Shown here in pieces: positions 8,204 to 17,979 of a stretch of DNA of 64,000 bases. How positions within the stretch are numbered: the first letter of the stretch is position 1; every line of letters starts with the position of its first letter. This DNA is from PALSA-1006 sp041660815 (GTDB taxonomy: Bacteria; Pseudomonadota; Gammaproteobacteria; Burkholderiales; Gallionellaceae). The translations under genes were made by a program, and so were the position numbers. The notes under the pieces were generated by a model, which ran no database searches, was not told the origin of the DNA, and saw nothing but the letters and a program-made list of their open reading frames with translations. The DNA lies in NCBI GenBank assembly GCA_041660815.1, contig JBAZVN010000006.1:62001-126000 (forward strand), given 5' to 3'.

Positions 8204-11200
8204 ATGTCAGAGAAATCGTTTAATCCAGCTAACAGCGAATCTCCTGCGAAAATCGCTCATCTCACAGCAAATCGACTCTCTAAGGGACAAACCCGGTTTA
8301 ACTTTGCGCACTGGCTGATACTTCTGGCATTGAGCCTGTGCATGGCAATAGCGGCGCGGGCTGATACACTCGAAGATTGGCGCAATGCCGTCACGGCCGC
8401 ACGCCACTTGGCGGAGAACGATGCGCAGCAAGCCTGCATTGAAGCGCAACGATTACTGGTCGCGCTGCCGAAAAACTCAACTCCGTTCGACCATGCCCGA
8501 GTTCTCAATGCACTGGCGCGCGCCGAGACCTATGCTGCCCGGGTTGATGCGGTCGCAAAACATGCCCAGCAAGCGTTGAACATCGCCACACCAAGAAGAG
8601 ACCGCATCGGACAAGCCGAGGCTCAACTCAATATTACCCTGAATGCCATCAATCAAGCCCGGGTAGATGCTTCCATGGCGGCGGCAGTCCGCAGTGTGGA
8701 ATTGCTCGAAGGCGTAGACAGGCCGGATCTGTTGGGTGAAGCCATGCTGCGCATGGCGATGATGTACCGCAGGGTGGGCGATTTCGACCGCTCCGTCACC
8801 ATGGCGATGCAGGCGATGGAGATCGCCAAGCGCGGCAACAATCCCTACGCACTGACCTTTGCCCATCAGGGTATGGCGATCTCTTTCGAGCAAAGCGGGC
8901 GCAACAAGGAGGCGCTTGAGCATTATCAGGCGATGCGCAAACATGCGCGTGCCGCCGGTTCGAAGATGTTCGAAGCCCACGCAATGCAAGGAATAGCTAC
9001 GCAATTGGAGAGTCTCGGTGATACGGTAGGCGGAGAAAAGTTGGCGCGCGAAGCGCTCGGGATGTTCCGCGCATTGCACACCCCGTTTAGTATCAATTTC
9101 AGTTTATTCGCTATAGCGGACAATCTACGCAAGCAGGGGCGTTATGCCGAGGCACTAACGCTGCTGGATGAGGTTATCGCGAACTATGGAATATATCCGA
9201 ATCGTATCGGCTTGTGGTTCGCGCTGACTGCGCGCAGCAGGGACTTGCAGAGTCTGAACCGCATCAAAGCAGCCCGTGCCGATGCCGAGCGTGCTTATGC
9301 ATTAGCTCAAGAGGTCGGTGTGCCGGTCTATTTGGGCGGCAGCGCGCGGCGCATGTCCGAGATCGCCGCAGTGGAGGGCGATTACCCGCGCGCCTACAAA
9401 TTCTCGGTCGAAGCGGAAAAAATGGCGAGCAAGTCCATATTGGATAAATCCAGTGCGCGCATCGTCGAACTGACCAAGCGCTACGAAACTGAGAGCAAAC
9501 AGCGCAAGATCAACGAGCTTACCCTGCATGCCGCGCAACAGGATGCACGGCAACGCTGGCTGTGGAGCGTGCTGGGCGGCAGCGTCGCTTTGCTGTTGCT
9601 CACCGGCTATTTCATCATTCGTTTGCGCCGCTCGCGCGAAGAGATACGCGTGCTTAACATCGGGCTTGAACAGCGCGTGGAGGAGCGCACTTCGGAATTA
9701 CTCCAGAGCCGGCATTCTCTAGAAGAAGCTCAGCGTATCGCCCATGTTGGCAGTTGGGCGCTGGATCATGTGTCCAATAAATTGATCTGGTCGGACGAAA
9801 CTCACCGGATATTCGAGATTGCCCCGCCTCTATTCGGCGGAACTTACGAGGCATTCCTCGATACGACTCATCCAGAAGATCGCGATAGGGTGCATCGAGC
9901 CTTTACCGACTCGGTGGGAAAACGTAATCCCTACGAGATTGAACATCGCCTGATTTTCCCCGATGGACGGGTCAAATACGTCCTCGAGCATTGCGAAACC
10001 AGTTATGCCGCCGACGGCAGGCCTTTGTGTTCCTTAGGCACGACGCAGGACATCACCGTGCGCAAGGTAATGGAAAACGCCCTGCACGAAAGCCGACACT
10101 TGCTCACCGAGGCGCAGCGCATCGCCCAGGTAGGCAGTTGGGAGTACGATATTGCGAGCGACACTCATACCTGGTCGGACGAACTGTTCCGCATATACGA
10201 GATCGATCCGGCAAAAGAGGGCGCGTCATACGAGGGTTGTCTTAATGTCACCCATCCCGATGATCGCGACGCGATAACGCGTGCCTATCTGGACTCGGTG
10301 GAAACGGGTCAGCCCTACGAGAGCGAACACCGGTTACTGATGATGGACGGACGCATTAAGTATGTTCATGAACGTTGTGAAACGGTTTGCGGGGCGGACG
10401 GCACGCTGCTGCGCGCGGTGGGCATGATGCAGGACATCACCGAGCGCAAACAGTTGGAAATCGAGCTGCGGGATTCGCGCAACTTCCTCGATAGCGTGAT
10501 CGACTCGGTTCCCGATCCGATCTTCGTCAAGGATCGGCAGCATCGCTGGGTATTGCTCAACGATGCCAATTGCAAGTTCACCGGGATGTCGCGCGAGGCG
10601 CTGATCGGCAAGTCTGACTACGACATCTTCCCCAAGGAGCAGGCCGATGTGTTCTGGGAAAAAGACGAACTCGTGTTCGGTTCGGGTAAGGTCAACTTGA
10701 ACGAAGAATGCTTCACCTCCTCCGACGGGGTGACGCATCACATCCAGACCAAGAAGACCCCGTTCGTGTCGGCTGATGGCAGCCAGATGCTGGTCGGGGT
10801 GATACGCGACATCACAGAGCGCATTCATTACGAAACCGCGCGCGAGGCGGTGTTGGCCGAAGCGCAGCGCTTGGCGAAAATGCGCAGCGAATTTATCGCC
10901 CACATGAGCCATGAGTTGCGCACGCCGCTGAACGGCATTCTCGGTTACGCGCAGATGCTGGGGCGCGACAGCAAGCTGGACGAGAAACAGCATGCGAGCA
11001 TGGATGTGATCCGCCAGAGCGGCGAGCATTTGCTGGCGCTGATCGAGGACATCCTCGACCTTGCCCGCATCGAATCCGGCAGATTGGAACTGGACCTCGG
11101 CGACATCCCTCTGGCGCGATTCCTGAACGTAGTTGCTGGCATCGTCGGTCTCAGGGCCAAACAGAAGCAACTCGAGTTCGTCTGCGAATTCGCATCCGAC

Positions 11201-11842
11201 CTGCCGCAAGGTATACGCGGCGACGATAAGCGCTTGCGCCAGGTGTTGCTCAACCTGTTGTCGAATGCCGTCAAGTTCACTGATAGTGGCAGGGTCACGC
11301 TGAGCGTCAGCCGTGTGACCCCATCGCGACTGGCCTTTGCTGTCAAGGACACCGGCATCGGCATCGAGTCATCCGACCGGGAAGCGATCTTCCAGTCCTT
11401 CGAACAAGTGAGCGATACGCAACACCGGTCTGATGGCACCGGCCTGGGGCTGTCCATCAGCCGGCAACTGGTGCGCCTGATGGGGGGTGACATTGTGGTC
11501 GGAAGCCGCCCCGGCGAGGGCAGCACCTTCCGTTTCGAACTGGAGCTGCCCGACGCGAATATCGAGCCGGATGGCTGGAGGCTGTCTGCCGTCGGCACAC
11601 AGCCTATCGAGCCGGACGGAGAAAACGAACTTGCCGAAGCGCAGATCGCTCCGCCGCAAGAGGAGTTGCAGGCATTGCACCAACTGGCGTTGCAGGGCAA
11701 TATGCGCGACATCGCAGCGTTTGCTGAGCGCATCATCGGCATCGACCCGCGCTACCGGCCATTTGCCGAGCGCTTGAGACGCATGGCCAATGGCTACCAG
11801 TCGAAGGCCATCCTGGCTTTTGTGAAAGAGCATTTGAAATGA
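8204..11842 (+). CDS. TPR/PAS sensor histidine kinase
   Basis: 1212 aa. An N-terminal hydrophobic segment (~34-53) is followed by a predicted periplasmic TPR region (~54-445), a second membrane helix (~450-470) and a coiled coil. Three PAS domains follow (~507-625, 635-755, 756-880), the first two of PAS_3 type. HisKA has the phosphoacceptor H903 in MSHELRTPLNG. HATPase_c has the N box NLLSNAVKF and GTGLGLSIS. The last ~60 residues form an extra helical segment starting PPQEELQALHQLA that recurs in two other kinases of the block. The start is 9 bp after the TonB receptor and the end overlaps the next gene by ATGA. Phosphotransfer to the receiver of the next protein is plausible. Confidence 0.88.
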   Translation: MSEKSFNPANSESPAKIAHLTANRLSKGQTRFNFAHWLILLALSLCMAIAARADTLEDWRNAVTAARHLAENDAQQACIEAQRLLVALPKNSTPFDHARVLNALARAETYAARVDAVAKHAQQALNIATPRRDRIGQAEAQLNITLNAINQARVDASMAAAVRSVELLEGVDRPDLLGEAMLRMAMMYRRVGDFDRSVTMAMQAMEIAKRGNNPYALTFAHQGMAISFEQSGRNKEALEHYQAMRKHARAAGSKMFEAHAMQGIATQLESLGDTVGGEKLAREALGMFRALHTPFSINFSLFAIADNLRKQGRYAEALTLLDEVIANYGIYPNRIGLWFALTARSRDLQSLNRIKAARADAERAYALAQEVGVPVYLGGSARRMSEIAAVEGDYPRAYKFSVEAEKMASKSILDKSSARIVELTKRYETESKQRKINELTLHAAQQDARQRWLWSVLGGSVALLLLTGYFIIRLRRSREEIRVLNIGLEQRVEERTSELLQSRHSLEEAQRIAHVGSWALDHVSNKLIWSDETHRIFEIAPPLFGGTYEAFLDTTHPEDRDRVHRAFTDSVGKRNPYEIEHRLIFPDGRVKYVLEHCETSYAADGRPLCSLGTTQDITVRKVMENALHESRHLLTEAQRIAQVGSWEYDIASDTHTWSDELFRIYEIDPAKEGASYEGCLNVTHPDDRDAITRAYLDSVETGQPYESEHRLLMMDGRIKYVHERCETVCGADGTLLRAVGMMQDITERKQLEIELRDSRNFLDSVIDSVPDPIFVKDRQHRWVLLNDANCKFTGMSREALIGKSDYDIFPKEQADVFWEKDELVFGSGKVNLNEECFTSSDGVTHHIQTKKTPFVSADGSQMLVGVIRDITERIHYETAREAVLAEAQRLAKMRSEFIAHMSHELRTPLNGILGYAQMLGRDSKLDEKQHASMDVIRQSGEHLLALIEDILDLARIESGRLELDLGDIPLARFLNVVAGIVGLRAKQKQLEFVCEFASDLPQGIRGDDKRLRQVLLNLLSNAVKFTDSGRVTLSVSRVTPSRLAFAVKDTGIGIESSDREAIFQSFEQVSDTQHRSDGTGLGLSISRQLVRLMGGDIVVGSRPGEGSTFRFELELPDANIEPDGWRLSAVGTQPIEPDGENELAEAQIAPPQEELQALHQLALQGNMRDIAAFAERIIGIDPRYRPFAERLRRMANGYQSKAILAFVKEHLK

Positions 11843-14829
11843 CACACAGCATCTACATCCCCACTATCCTGATTGTAGACGACACTCCCAGCAATCTGAG
11901 CGTGGTGGTCAACCTGTTCGAGGAACACGGTTATCGCGTCGCCATCGCGCAGGACGGTGAAGAGGGGTTGCAGCGCGCCCAACTGGTGCAGCCCGACCTG
12001 ATTCTGCTCGACGTGATGATGCCGGGTATGGACGGCTTCGAAGCCTGCCGGCGACTGAAGGAGGAATCAAGCACGCGCGACATCCCGGTGGTCTTCATGA
12101 CCGCCCTGGCCTCGTCCGAACACAAAGTCAGGGGCTTCGGGGCGGGGGCGGTCGATTACGTCACCAAGCCGTTGCAGATTGACGAAGTCATGGCGCGTGT
12201 GGACACCCACCTCAAGCTGAGCGCCGCGCAAAAGAAATTGGCGGAACACAACGAAGAGCTGGAGCGCCGCGTCGCGGAGCGTACGGCGGAACTGGCGGCG
12301 CGTGAACGAGAATTCAGGACGTTGGTGGAGAATGCGCCGGACGTGATTACGCGCCATGACAGGCAATGCCGTTATTTCTACACCAATCCGCAGCACGAAA
12401 AGACGCTCGGTATTTCGATGGCGGATGTCGCAGGCCGGACACCGGCGGAATGCTTTCCAGGTAATCAGGATGTGGTCGCGTATCAAGCGCTCATGATGAA
12501 GGTGATCGAAACCGGGCTACCCGGAGAATATGCGGCGACCCTACCGGACGATGGTAGCGGGCCGCGCTATCACAGCATCCTGCTGGTCGCCGAACGCGAC
12601 GCGAACAATCAAGTTACGGGCGTGTTGGCGATAGGTCGCGACATTACCGCAATAAAACGAGCCGAAGAGCAGCTCGCCATGCTGGGGGCCGCTATCGATC
12701 ATGCGCATGAGGCTGCGTATTTCGTCGATGAACACGGCGGTTTTTTCTATGTCAACGAAGAAGCAAGCCGCATGCTCGGCTATAGCCGGGAAGCGCTGCT
12801 CGGCATGACGGTCATGGACATCGCGCCCGGCTGGACGCGCCAAGTGATGGCGGAAAGCTGGCAGGCGATAAGCAAGGTTGGGGCAGTTACCATCGAAGCG
12901 GAGCACCGGCACAAGGATGGCGGCATCATCCCGGTGGAGATCAATATTACCCACATGAATTATGGGGGTAGATCTTTCAACCTTGCCATGGTGCGCGACA
13001 TCGCCGAACGCAAACGAGACGAACGCGAATTACATTTGCTCAACCGCGCGCTCGACCAGTCTTTCGATGCCACCTATCTGATCGATACCGACTTGCGCAT
13101 CCGTTATGTCAACGAGGCGGCCGTGCGCGAACTGGGCTATAGCCGCGAAGAACTGCTGTCCATGACCCTGCTTGATATCGACCCGAACGTTACGCGCGAA
13201 ATGGTGCAGAGACTGATGGCGAAAACAGAGACATCGGGTCGCTTTCCCGGCGCAATCGAATTGCGACATCGGCGCAAGAACGGCGAGATATTTCCCGTCG
13301 AAATCGGGGCGACTTTATTTAGCTATGAAGGCGAGATTCTACACTTGACAGTGGTGCGCAACATCACCGAGCGCAAGGAAGCCGAGCGGCGGCTGCACGA
13401 AAAGTCGCAAGCGATACGCGCCGTGGTGGAGAATTCGCCCGATGCCATCGCCCGTTACGACAGGCAGTTGCGTCGCACCTACGTCAATCCGGCGACGCAG
13501 GCGTTGTATGAACTGCCGTTCGAAGAGATAGTCGGCAGGACGTTCGACGAGCTACCGCCGCTTCCCACACCCATCGACGATTTTGCCTCCGCCCTCAAGT
13601 CGGTGTTCGAGCTCGGGCAGGAGCGTCAAATCGAACTGCCGTTCCGCAAGCCGAACGGCGAGATGGGCTGGGGGGACATGCGCATCGTGCCGGAATTCGG
13701 GCCGGACGGCATCGTCGTCAGCGTGCTATCTATCGCGCGTGACATCACCGAACGCAAGCGTGCTGAAGAAGATTTGGCGGAGCGCGAACAGCGCTACCGC
13801 GAAATATTCGATAACGCCGTCGAAGGCATGTATTTGCTGGAAGTGACAGAAGACGGGCGTTTCCGCAATCTTGATATCAATCCGGCATTGGCAGCGTCTA
13901 CGGGCATCCCGCGCGAAGCCATGATTGGACAATTTGTCGATGACGCCATCCCCGGGGATGCGGGCAAGCTCATCGTCGCAAAATACCGGCGCTGTGTGGC
14001 AGCCGGAAAAACCATCACGGAAAACATTGAACTCGATCTGCCTGCCGGGAAGCATCATTACTACTCCACCATTACCCCGATTTACTATGCGGGGCGTATC
14101 CACCGTCTGATTGGCATCTCGCGCGATATCACGGAACTCAAAAAAGCCGAACGCGAACTGCAAGAGTCGCGCGAACAGTTGCGCGGATTGACGGCACGCC
14201 GCGAAGCTGCACGCGAAGAAGAGCGCAAATACATCGCGCGCGAAGTGCATGATGAGTTGGGGCAGGTGCTCACCGGTTTGCAACTCAATATCTCGGTGCT
14301 CGAACATAAATTCGTCCCCGGCTTGCCGCCGTTGCATGAACATTTGCAAGAGACCAAAATATTGACGGATAGGGCCTTGGCGGTGGCACGCAATGTGGCA
14401 TCGGCATTGCGTCCAGCGGCGCTCGATCTGGGGATTAACTCTGCGCTGGAATGGCTGGCCGGACGCTTCAGCACCAACACCGGTATCCAGTGCAAGGTGC
14501 ATGTCAGCAAGGACGAGATCCATATCGACGAGAGCCATGCCACGGCGTTGTTCCGCATCGTGCAGGAATCGCTCACTAATGTCTCGCGCCACGCCAAGGC
14601 CAGCAGAGTCGATGTGACCTTCGGCAATGACGGAGATGACTATCTGCTGAGTGTGTGTGATAACGGCAAGGGATTCGAGACCGACACCAGAAAGCTGGAT
14701 TCTTACGGACTGGTCGGCATCAAGGAGCGTGCGCTCATGTTGGGCGGTACAGTCATCATCGAGAGCAAACCGGGGAAGGGCACCCAGATCAGTGTGCGCA
14801 TCCCTCTCAACCAAGCGGGGGAAGCATGA
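11839..14829 (+). CDS. Receiver-PAS(5)-HisKA_3 histidine kinase
   Basis: 996 aa, cytoplasmic, no membrane segment. A receiver domain (~8-125) has acceptor D58 in LILLDVMMPG. A coiled coil and five PAS domains follow (~154-270, 279-395, 399-515, 522-640, 648-765). The DHp domain is of HisKA_3 (NarX/DegS) type with H804 in REVHDELGQ. HATPase_c has FRIVQESLTNVSRHA and CDNGKGF. HisKA_3 kinases pair with NarL/GacA-family regulators, and such a gene overlaps the 3' end by ATGA. The protein can receive phosphate from the upstream HisKA kinase and signal to that regulator, making a two-tier relay. Confidence 0.9.
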   Translation: MTHSIYIPTILIVDDTPSNLSVVVNLFEEHGYRVAIAQDGEEGLQRAQLVQPDLILLDVMMPGMDGFEACRRLKEESSTRDIPVVFMTALASSEHKVRGFGAGAVDYVTKPLQIDEVMARVDTHLKLSAAQKKLAEHNEELERRVAERTAELAAREREFRTLVENAPDVITRHDRQCRYFYTNPQHEKTLGISMADVAGRTPAECFPGNQDVVAYQALMMKVIETGLPGEYAATLPDDGSGPRYHSILLVAERDANNQVTGVLAIGRDITAIKRAEEQLAMLGAAIDHAHEAAYFVDEHGGFFYVNEEASRMLGYSREALLGMTVMDIAPGWTRQVMAESWQAISKVGAVTIEAEHRHKDGGIIPVEINITHMNYGGRSFNLAMVRDIAERKRDERELHLLNRALDQSFDATYLIDTDLRIRYVNEAAVRELGYSREELLSMTLLDIDPNVTREMVQRLMAKTETSGRFPGAIELRHRRKNGEIFPVEIGATLFSYEGEILHLTVVRNITERKEAERRLHEKSQAIRAVVENSPDAIARYDRQLRRTYVNPATQALYELPFEEIVGRTFDELPPLPTPIDDFASALKSVFELGQERQIELPFRKPNGEMGWGDMRIVPEFGPDGIVVSVLSIARDITERKRAEEDLAEREQRYREIFDNAVEGMYLLEVTEDGRFRNLDINPALAASTGIPREAMIGQFVDDAIPGDAGKLIVAKYRRCVAAGKTITENIELDLPAGKHHYYSTITPIYYAGRIHRLIGISRDITELKKAERELQESREQLRGLTARREAAREEERKYIAREVHDELGQVLTGLQLNISVLEHKFVPGLPPLHEHLQETKILTDRALAVARNVASALRPAALDLGINSALEWLAGRFSTNTGIQCKVHVSKDEIHIDESHATALFRIVQESLTNVSRHAKASRVDVTFGNDGDDYLLSVCDNGKGFETDTRKLDSYGLVGIKERALMLGGTVIIESKPGKGTQISVRIPLNQAGEA

Positions 14830-15458
14830 TTAAAGTATTGATCGCCGATGACCATGTCATCGTAAGGAACGGTTTAAAACAACTGTTTGATTTGATGGGG
14901 GACATCGCCGTAATGGGGGAGGCCACCAAAGGGACGGAGGTGCTGGATATCTTGCGTGAGAAACAGTTCGATCTGTTGCTGCTCGATCTCACCATGCCCG
15001 GTATCAGCGGCGTCAGTCTGATTAGTAGCGTGCACATCCAGTATCCCAAACTGCCTATCCTGATCCTCAGCATGCACAACGAGTTGCAAGTTGCCAAGCG
15101 TGTACTTCAAGCGGGCGCTTGCGGCTTTGTTACCAAGGGCAGCATGCAGGATATTTTGATGTTTGCCATACGCAAAGTGGCGGCGGGTGGAAGATTCATT
15201 GATCCGCTCATCGCCGAGCAGATGATGTTCGAAAAGCCCGAATCTGGCGAAGATGAACCGCACGTGCGTCTTTCCGAGCGCGAGTTGCACATTTTGAAAC
15301 TCTTCGCCAAGGGTATGGGGATTAACGACATCGCGAACGAGTTGTTCATCAGCAACAAAACTGTCAGCACCCACAAGGCAAGGCTGATGCAAAAGATGAA
15401 TTTCCAGAGCAACGCGGAGTTAATCCGCTATGCGGCGGATCACTCTTTGGTTGAATAG
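14826..15458 (+). CDS. NarL/UvrY-type response regulator
   Basis: 210 aa. Receiver with the acidic pair DDH (8-10), acceptor D54 in LLLLDLTMPG and K104. LuxR-type HTH from ~148 with LSERELHILKLFAKG and KTVSTHKARLMQKM. The HTH and its C-terminal tail (NAELIRYAADHSLV) are close in layout to GacA/UvrY. It overlaps the upstream HisKA_3 kinase by 4 bp, its likely cognate sensor. A near paralogue is at 59098-59727. GacA-type proteins bind TGTAAG-N6-CTTACA dyads, and very similar dyads recur upstream of most units in this block, so this is a candidate regulator of them (inference). Confidence 0.92.
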   Translation: MIKVLIADDHVIVRNGLKQLFDLMGDIAVMGEATKGTEVLDILREKQFDLLLLDLTMPGISGVSLISSVHIQYPKLPILILSMHNELQVAKRVLQAGACGFVTKGSMQDILMFAIRKVAAGGRFIDPLIAEQMMFEKPESGEDEPHVRLSERELHILKLFAKGMGINDIANELFISNKTVSTHKARLMQKMNFQSNAELIRYAADHSLVE

Positions 15459-15483
15459 CTGTGCCTACGAAAATCACCGCGCT

Positions 15484-15503
15484 TTGTGGGAGCGGCTTTG
15501 CCC
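15484..15503 (+). repeat. REP-like short repeat
   Basis: TTGTGGGAGCGGCTTTGCC resembles the GTAGGAGCGGCTT core of REP elements. Related scraps are near 19951, 22558, 37543 and 47836. AT-rich sequence with repeated TTATATAAA follows to ~15600; nothing else is seen there. Confidence 0.45.
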
Positions 15504-15653
15504 CGACTCATTATATAAAGCACCCTCTCCGGATTATATAAAACTACTTTATAATCAATTAGTTATTAGATTACGGTTGCAGATTGATGGGTGGCTTTAC
15601 ATAGCCATCTGACTAAGCCAGCAAGCTGGCAAGTCATTGGTTATCGCCCCCAA

Positions 15654-15739
15654 TGTCAGAATATCCCTACCGCCCTCCGTTACGCCTACAAAAAAATCAA
15701 GATTGCCTGATAGAAGCATAGGGCTATCGCTGTCAAATT
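15654..15739 (+). promoter_or_regulatory. Composite promoter module, copy 2 (degenerate-kinase gene)
   Basis: Dyad TGTCAGAATATCCCTACC (15654-15671; left half weak), second dyad TCAAGATTGCCTGA (15697-15710), CTGATA, 17 bp, CTGT, CAAATT (15734-15739). Dyad starts are 43 bp apart. It lies inside the longest open frame, which argues that the kinase really starts downstream at 15802. Confidence 0.6.
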
Positions 15740-15801
15740 ACCTATCTTTTAAATGGTGCGGGAATCCGTGCTTGGTAGCGTTCTTTATTATTTGGTCGGT
15801 C

Positions 15802-17757
15802 ATGCAAATTTACATTTTCGCTCTCGTATTATTATGCGGTCTTGCGCTCTATCTGTGGCTCTCAAAACAAGCGCTGGCAAAGCGTCTGAATCAGCTTAAA
15901 GGCGGAAGATACGGGCAGCGTTTCAAAGAGGTATTTGAAAACTCCTCCGATGCCATCTTCGTTATCGAGGTGTCGTGGGATGCGAAGCTGCTTTTTGAAA
16001 GTCTGAACCCGGCTGCGTTGCGCATCTTCGATATGGAGGAGACATACCTTAAGAATAAGACGATTGACGCGATCATCGCCGCGCAGGCCGCTGATACGGA
16101 ATTGCCGCGCATTTTGCAAGAACTGTCGGGGAATCTGGTTCGGGCGATAACGACGGGTCTGCCGGTCAGATATGAAAGCACGTTCCGCTTCGTGGCGGAG
16201 ACTGTACCGGAAACCTACGATATCAACCTTGTGCCAATGGTGGATGACAGCGGCATCAGCCACATTCTTTGTTTTGCACAGGATGTGAGCGCGCGCAAGT
16301 TGTATGAACAGGAGTTGCTGGAGCGGGTCAGGCTGGAAGAGAAGTTGTCCGGTTTTGCCGCCAGCGCTCCCGGCTTCTTCTATACCTACCGGCATGGTGT
16401 AAACGGCAGCAACGCCATGCCCTTCGCCAGTGCAGGTATAGGCGAATTGTTCGGTCTGCAGCCGCAGGATGTTGCGCAAGACATCTCGCCGATGAGCATG
16501 CTGATCCATCCGGATGATCTAAGTATCTTTATTCAAGCCGTGGCGATTTCGGCAGCGTATATGGCTCCGCTGTTGATCGAATTTCGCGTGCGGCATCCGC
16601 ATAAGGGTGAGTTATGGATCGAGTCGCGTGCATTGCCGCGAGCGGAGCGGGACGGCAGCGTCATCTGGCACGGCTTCATGCACGAGGTAAGCGGGCGTAA
16701 GCGTGTGGAAGACGCTTTGCGAACAAGCCATGAGCATCTGGCCGAAGCGCAGCGCATCGGCCAGATGGGGAGTTGGGAGCTCAATCTGGAGAGTGGTACA
16801 TTGACCTGGTCGGACGAGATATTCCGCATCTTCGAGATCAATGAGGCATTGTTTGGTGCATCCTATGAGGCATTTCTGAATGCCATTCACCCAGATGATC
16901 GCGATGCGGTCAATAACGCATATACCGAGTCCGTCGCGAACCGCATCCCGTACTGTATCGACCATCGCCTGTTGTTTGCGGACGGACGCATCAAGCATGT
17001 GCGTGAATGCGGTGAGACGCATTACGACGCCAATGGAAAAGCGCTGCATTCACACGGTACGGTGCAGGATGTGACCGCGCTGAAAGAAACCGAAAGGAAA
17101 CTCACCGAAACGCAGAAAAAATTGCGCGAACTTGCCGTCAACCGCGAGTCCGAGGTGGAGCAAACACGCCGACGCATCGCATGGGAAATGCACGAAGAAT
17201 TGGGGCAATTGTTGGCGGCGGCAAAAATGCGCATATACGGAATGCGCAGAAAATTTCCCAAAGATATTTCCTCGTTGGGCGAGGATGGCAATGTGCTAGT
17301 TGGCTTGCTCGACAAGTCCATCAGATGCGTGCGTGACCTCGTATCTGATCTTCGCCCCACCGCCTTGTTGCTTGGCATTGCGCCCGCATTGGAATGGCTG
17401 GTTGCCGAATTCAATAAACACACGAGCATGGTGTGCGATTTGGAGATGGGAGAAGAAGGCGAACCGGCCAGCGACGAACTGATTACGCAGGTGTTCAGAG
17501 TCGCGCAGGAAGCGCTGGAAAGCATCGCCCGTTGCGCCGGCGTGTCGCGAGTACACATCTCATGGCAGAGCAAAGCGGGTAGCCATGTTTTGACGCTGCG
17601 CCACGACGGGCACGCCAACGCCAGCGACCTCGTCGAAGGACAGTCACTCAGCTTCTTCGGCATCCAAGAACGCGTGAACGCATTCGGGGGAGAGATGCGG
17701 GTGTTCAGCGAGTTGGAACACCACTCCTCCATCGAAGTGCGCTTTCCGGTGCGTTGA
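15802..17757 (+). CDS. PAS sensor kinase with degenerate ATP-binding domain
   Basis: 651 aa from ATG 15802. The frame is open 55 codons further upstream, but that part contains the composite promoter. One membrane helix (3-21), then three PAS domains (~36-150, 179-300, 314-430). The DHp is of HisKA_3 type and keeps H464 (EMHEELGQ). The ATPase domain is eroded: the N box reads FRVAQEALESIARCA, with Ser for the key Asn (S574) and Cys for the usual His, and the DxGxG box is replaced by RHDGHA. Its own ATP binding is therefore doubtful. It may be a pseudokinase, a heterodimer partner of the intact HisKA_3 kinases, or decaying. It is a single-gene unit. Confidence 0.8.
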   Translation: MQIYIFALVLLCGLALYLWLSKQALAKRLNQLKGGRYGQRFKEVFENSSDAIFVIEVSWDAKLLFESLNPAALRIFDMEETYLKNKTIDAIIAAQAADTELPRILQELSGNLVRAITTGLPVRYESTFRFVAETVPETYDINLVPMVDDSGISHILCFAQDVSARKLYEQELLERVRLEEKLSGFAASAPGFFYTYRHGVNGSNAMPFASAGIGELFGLQPQDVAQDISPMSMLIHPDDLSIFIQAVAISAAYMAPLLIEFRVRHPHKGELWIESRALPRAERDGSVIWHGFMHEVSGRKRVEDALRTSHEHLAEAQRIGQMGSWELNLESGTLTWSDEIFRIFEINEALFGASYEAFLNAIHPDDRDAVNNAYTESVANRIPYCIDHRLLFADGRIKHVRECGETHYDANGKALHSHGTVQDVTALKETERKLTETQKKLRELAVNRESEVEQTRRRIAWEMHEELGQLLAAAKMRIYGMRRKFPKDISSLGEDGNVLVGLLDKSIRCVRDLVSDLRPTALLLGIAPALEWLVAEFNKHTSMVCDLEMGEEGEPASDELITQVFRVAQEALESIARCAGVSRVHISWQSKAGSHVLTLRHDGHANASDLVEGQSLSFFGIQERVNAFGGEMRVFSELEHHSSIEVRFPVR

Positions 17758-17777
17758 ACAAGGCATTCGCGATCCTC

Positions 17778-17815
17778 GTATCCGTTAGGGTTAAAGCTAC
17801 CCCCACGGGGTTCGG
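17778..17815. repeat. Degenerate intergenic repeat
   Basis: A segment reading AGGGTTAAAGCTACCCCCAC then GGGG is clearly related to 37505-37530 (GGTGAAAGCTGCTCCCACGG then GG). A small hairpin can form through CCCCACGGGG. Likely REP-family debris; function unknown. Confidence 0.35.
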
Positions 17816-17837
17816 CGTTATTTATTGCTCATCTCTT

Positions 17838-17923
17838 TGTAGGAATCTCCTTACCCCACGCCTGAGCGCCTACACAAAAATCAAGATTTCCTGACTGTAT
17901 CTCCAACCATATTTTGTGAATAT
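17838..17923 (+). promoter_or_regulatory. Composite promoter module, copy 3 (core chemotaxis operon)
   Basis: Dyad TGTAGGAATCTCCTTACC (17838-17855), second dyad TCAAGATTTCCTGA (17881-17894), CTGACT, 17 bp, TTGT, GAATAT (17918-17923). Dyad starts are 43 bp apart. Predicted start ~17930, about 50 bp before the MCP gene. Confidence 0.68.
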
Positions 17924-17979
17924 AGCATCCACTCAAAAAGCAACGAGGTGGATAAATGGAGCTGACGATGGGAGGTGCT

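Noticed and set aside
13726..14814. Long antisense frames such as this 362-codon one and 39515-40885 (456 codons).
   Set aside because: They are opposite well-supported kinase genes; GC-rich codon bias produces open antisense frames, and no domain is recognisable in them.
15637..15801. N-terminal extension of the kinase beginning at 15637.
   Set aside because: The composite promoter lies inside this stretch and the encoded residues show no domain; the same applies to the extensions at 32260 and 37687.
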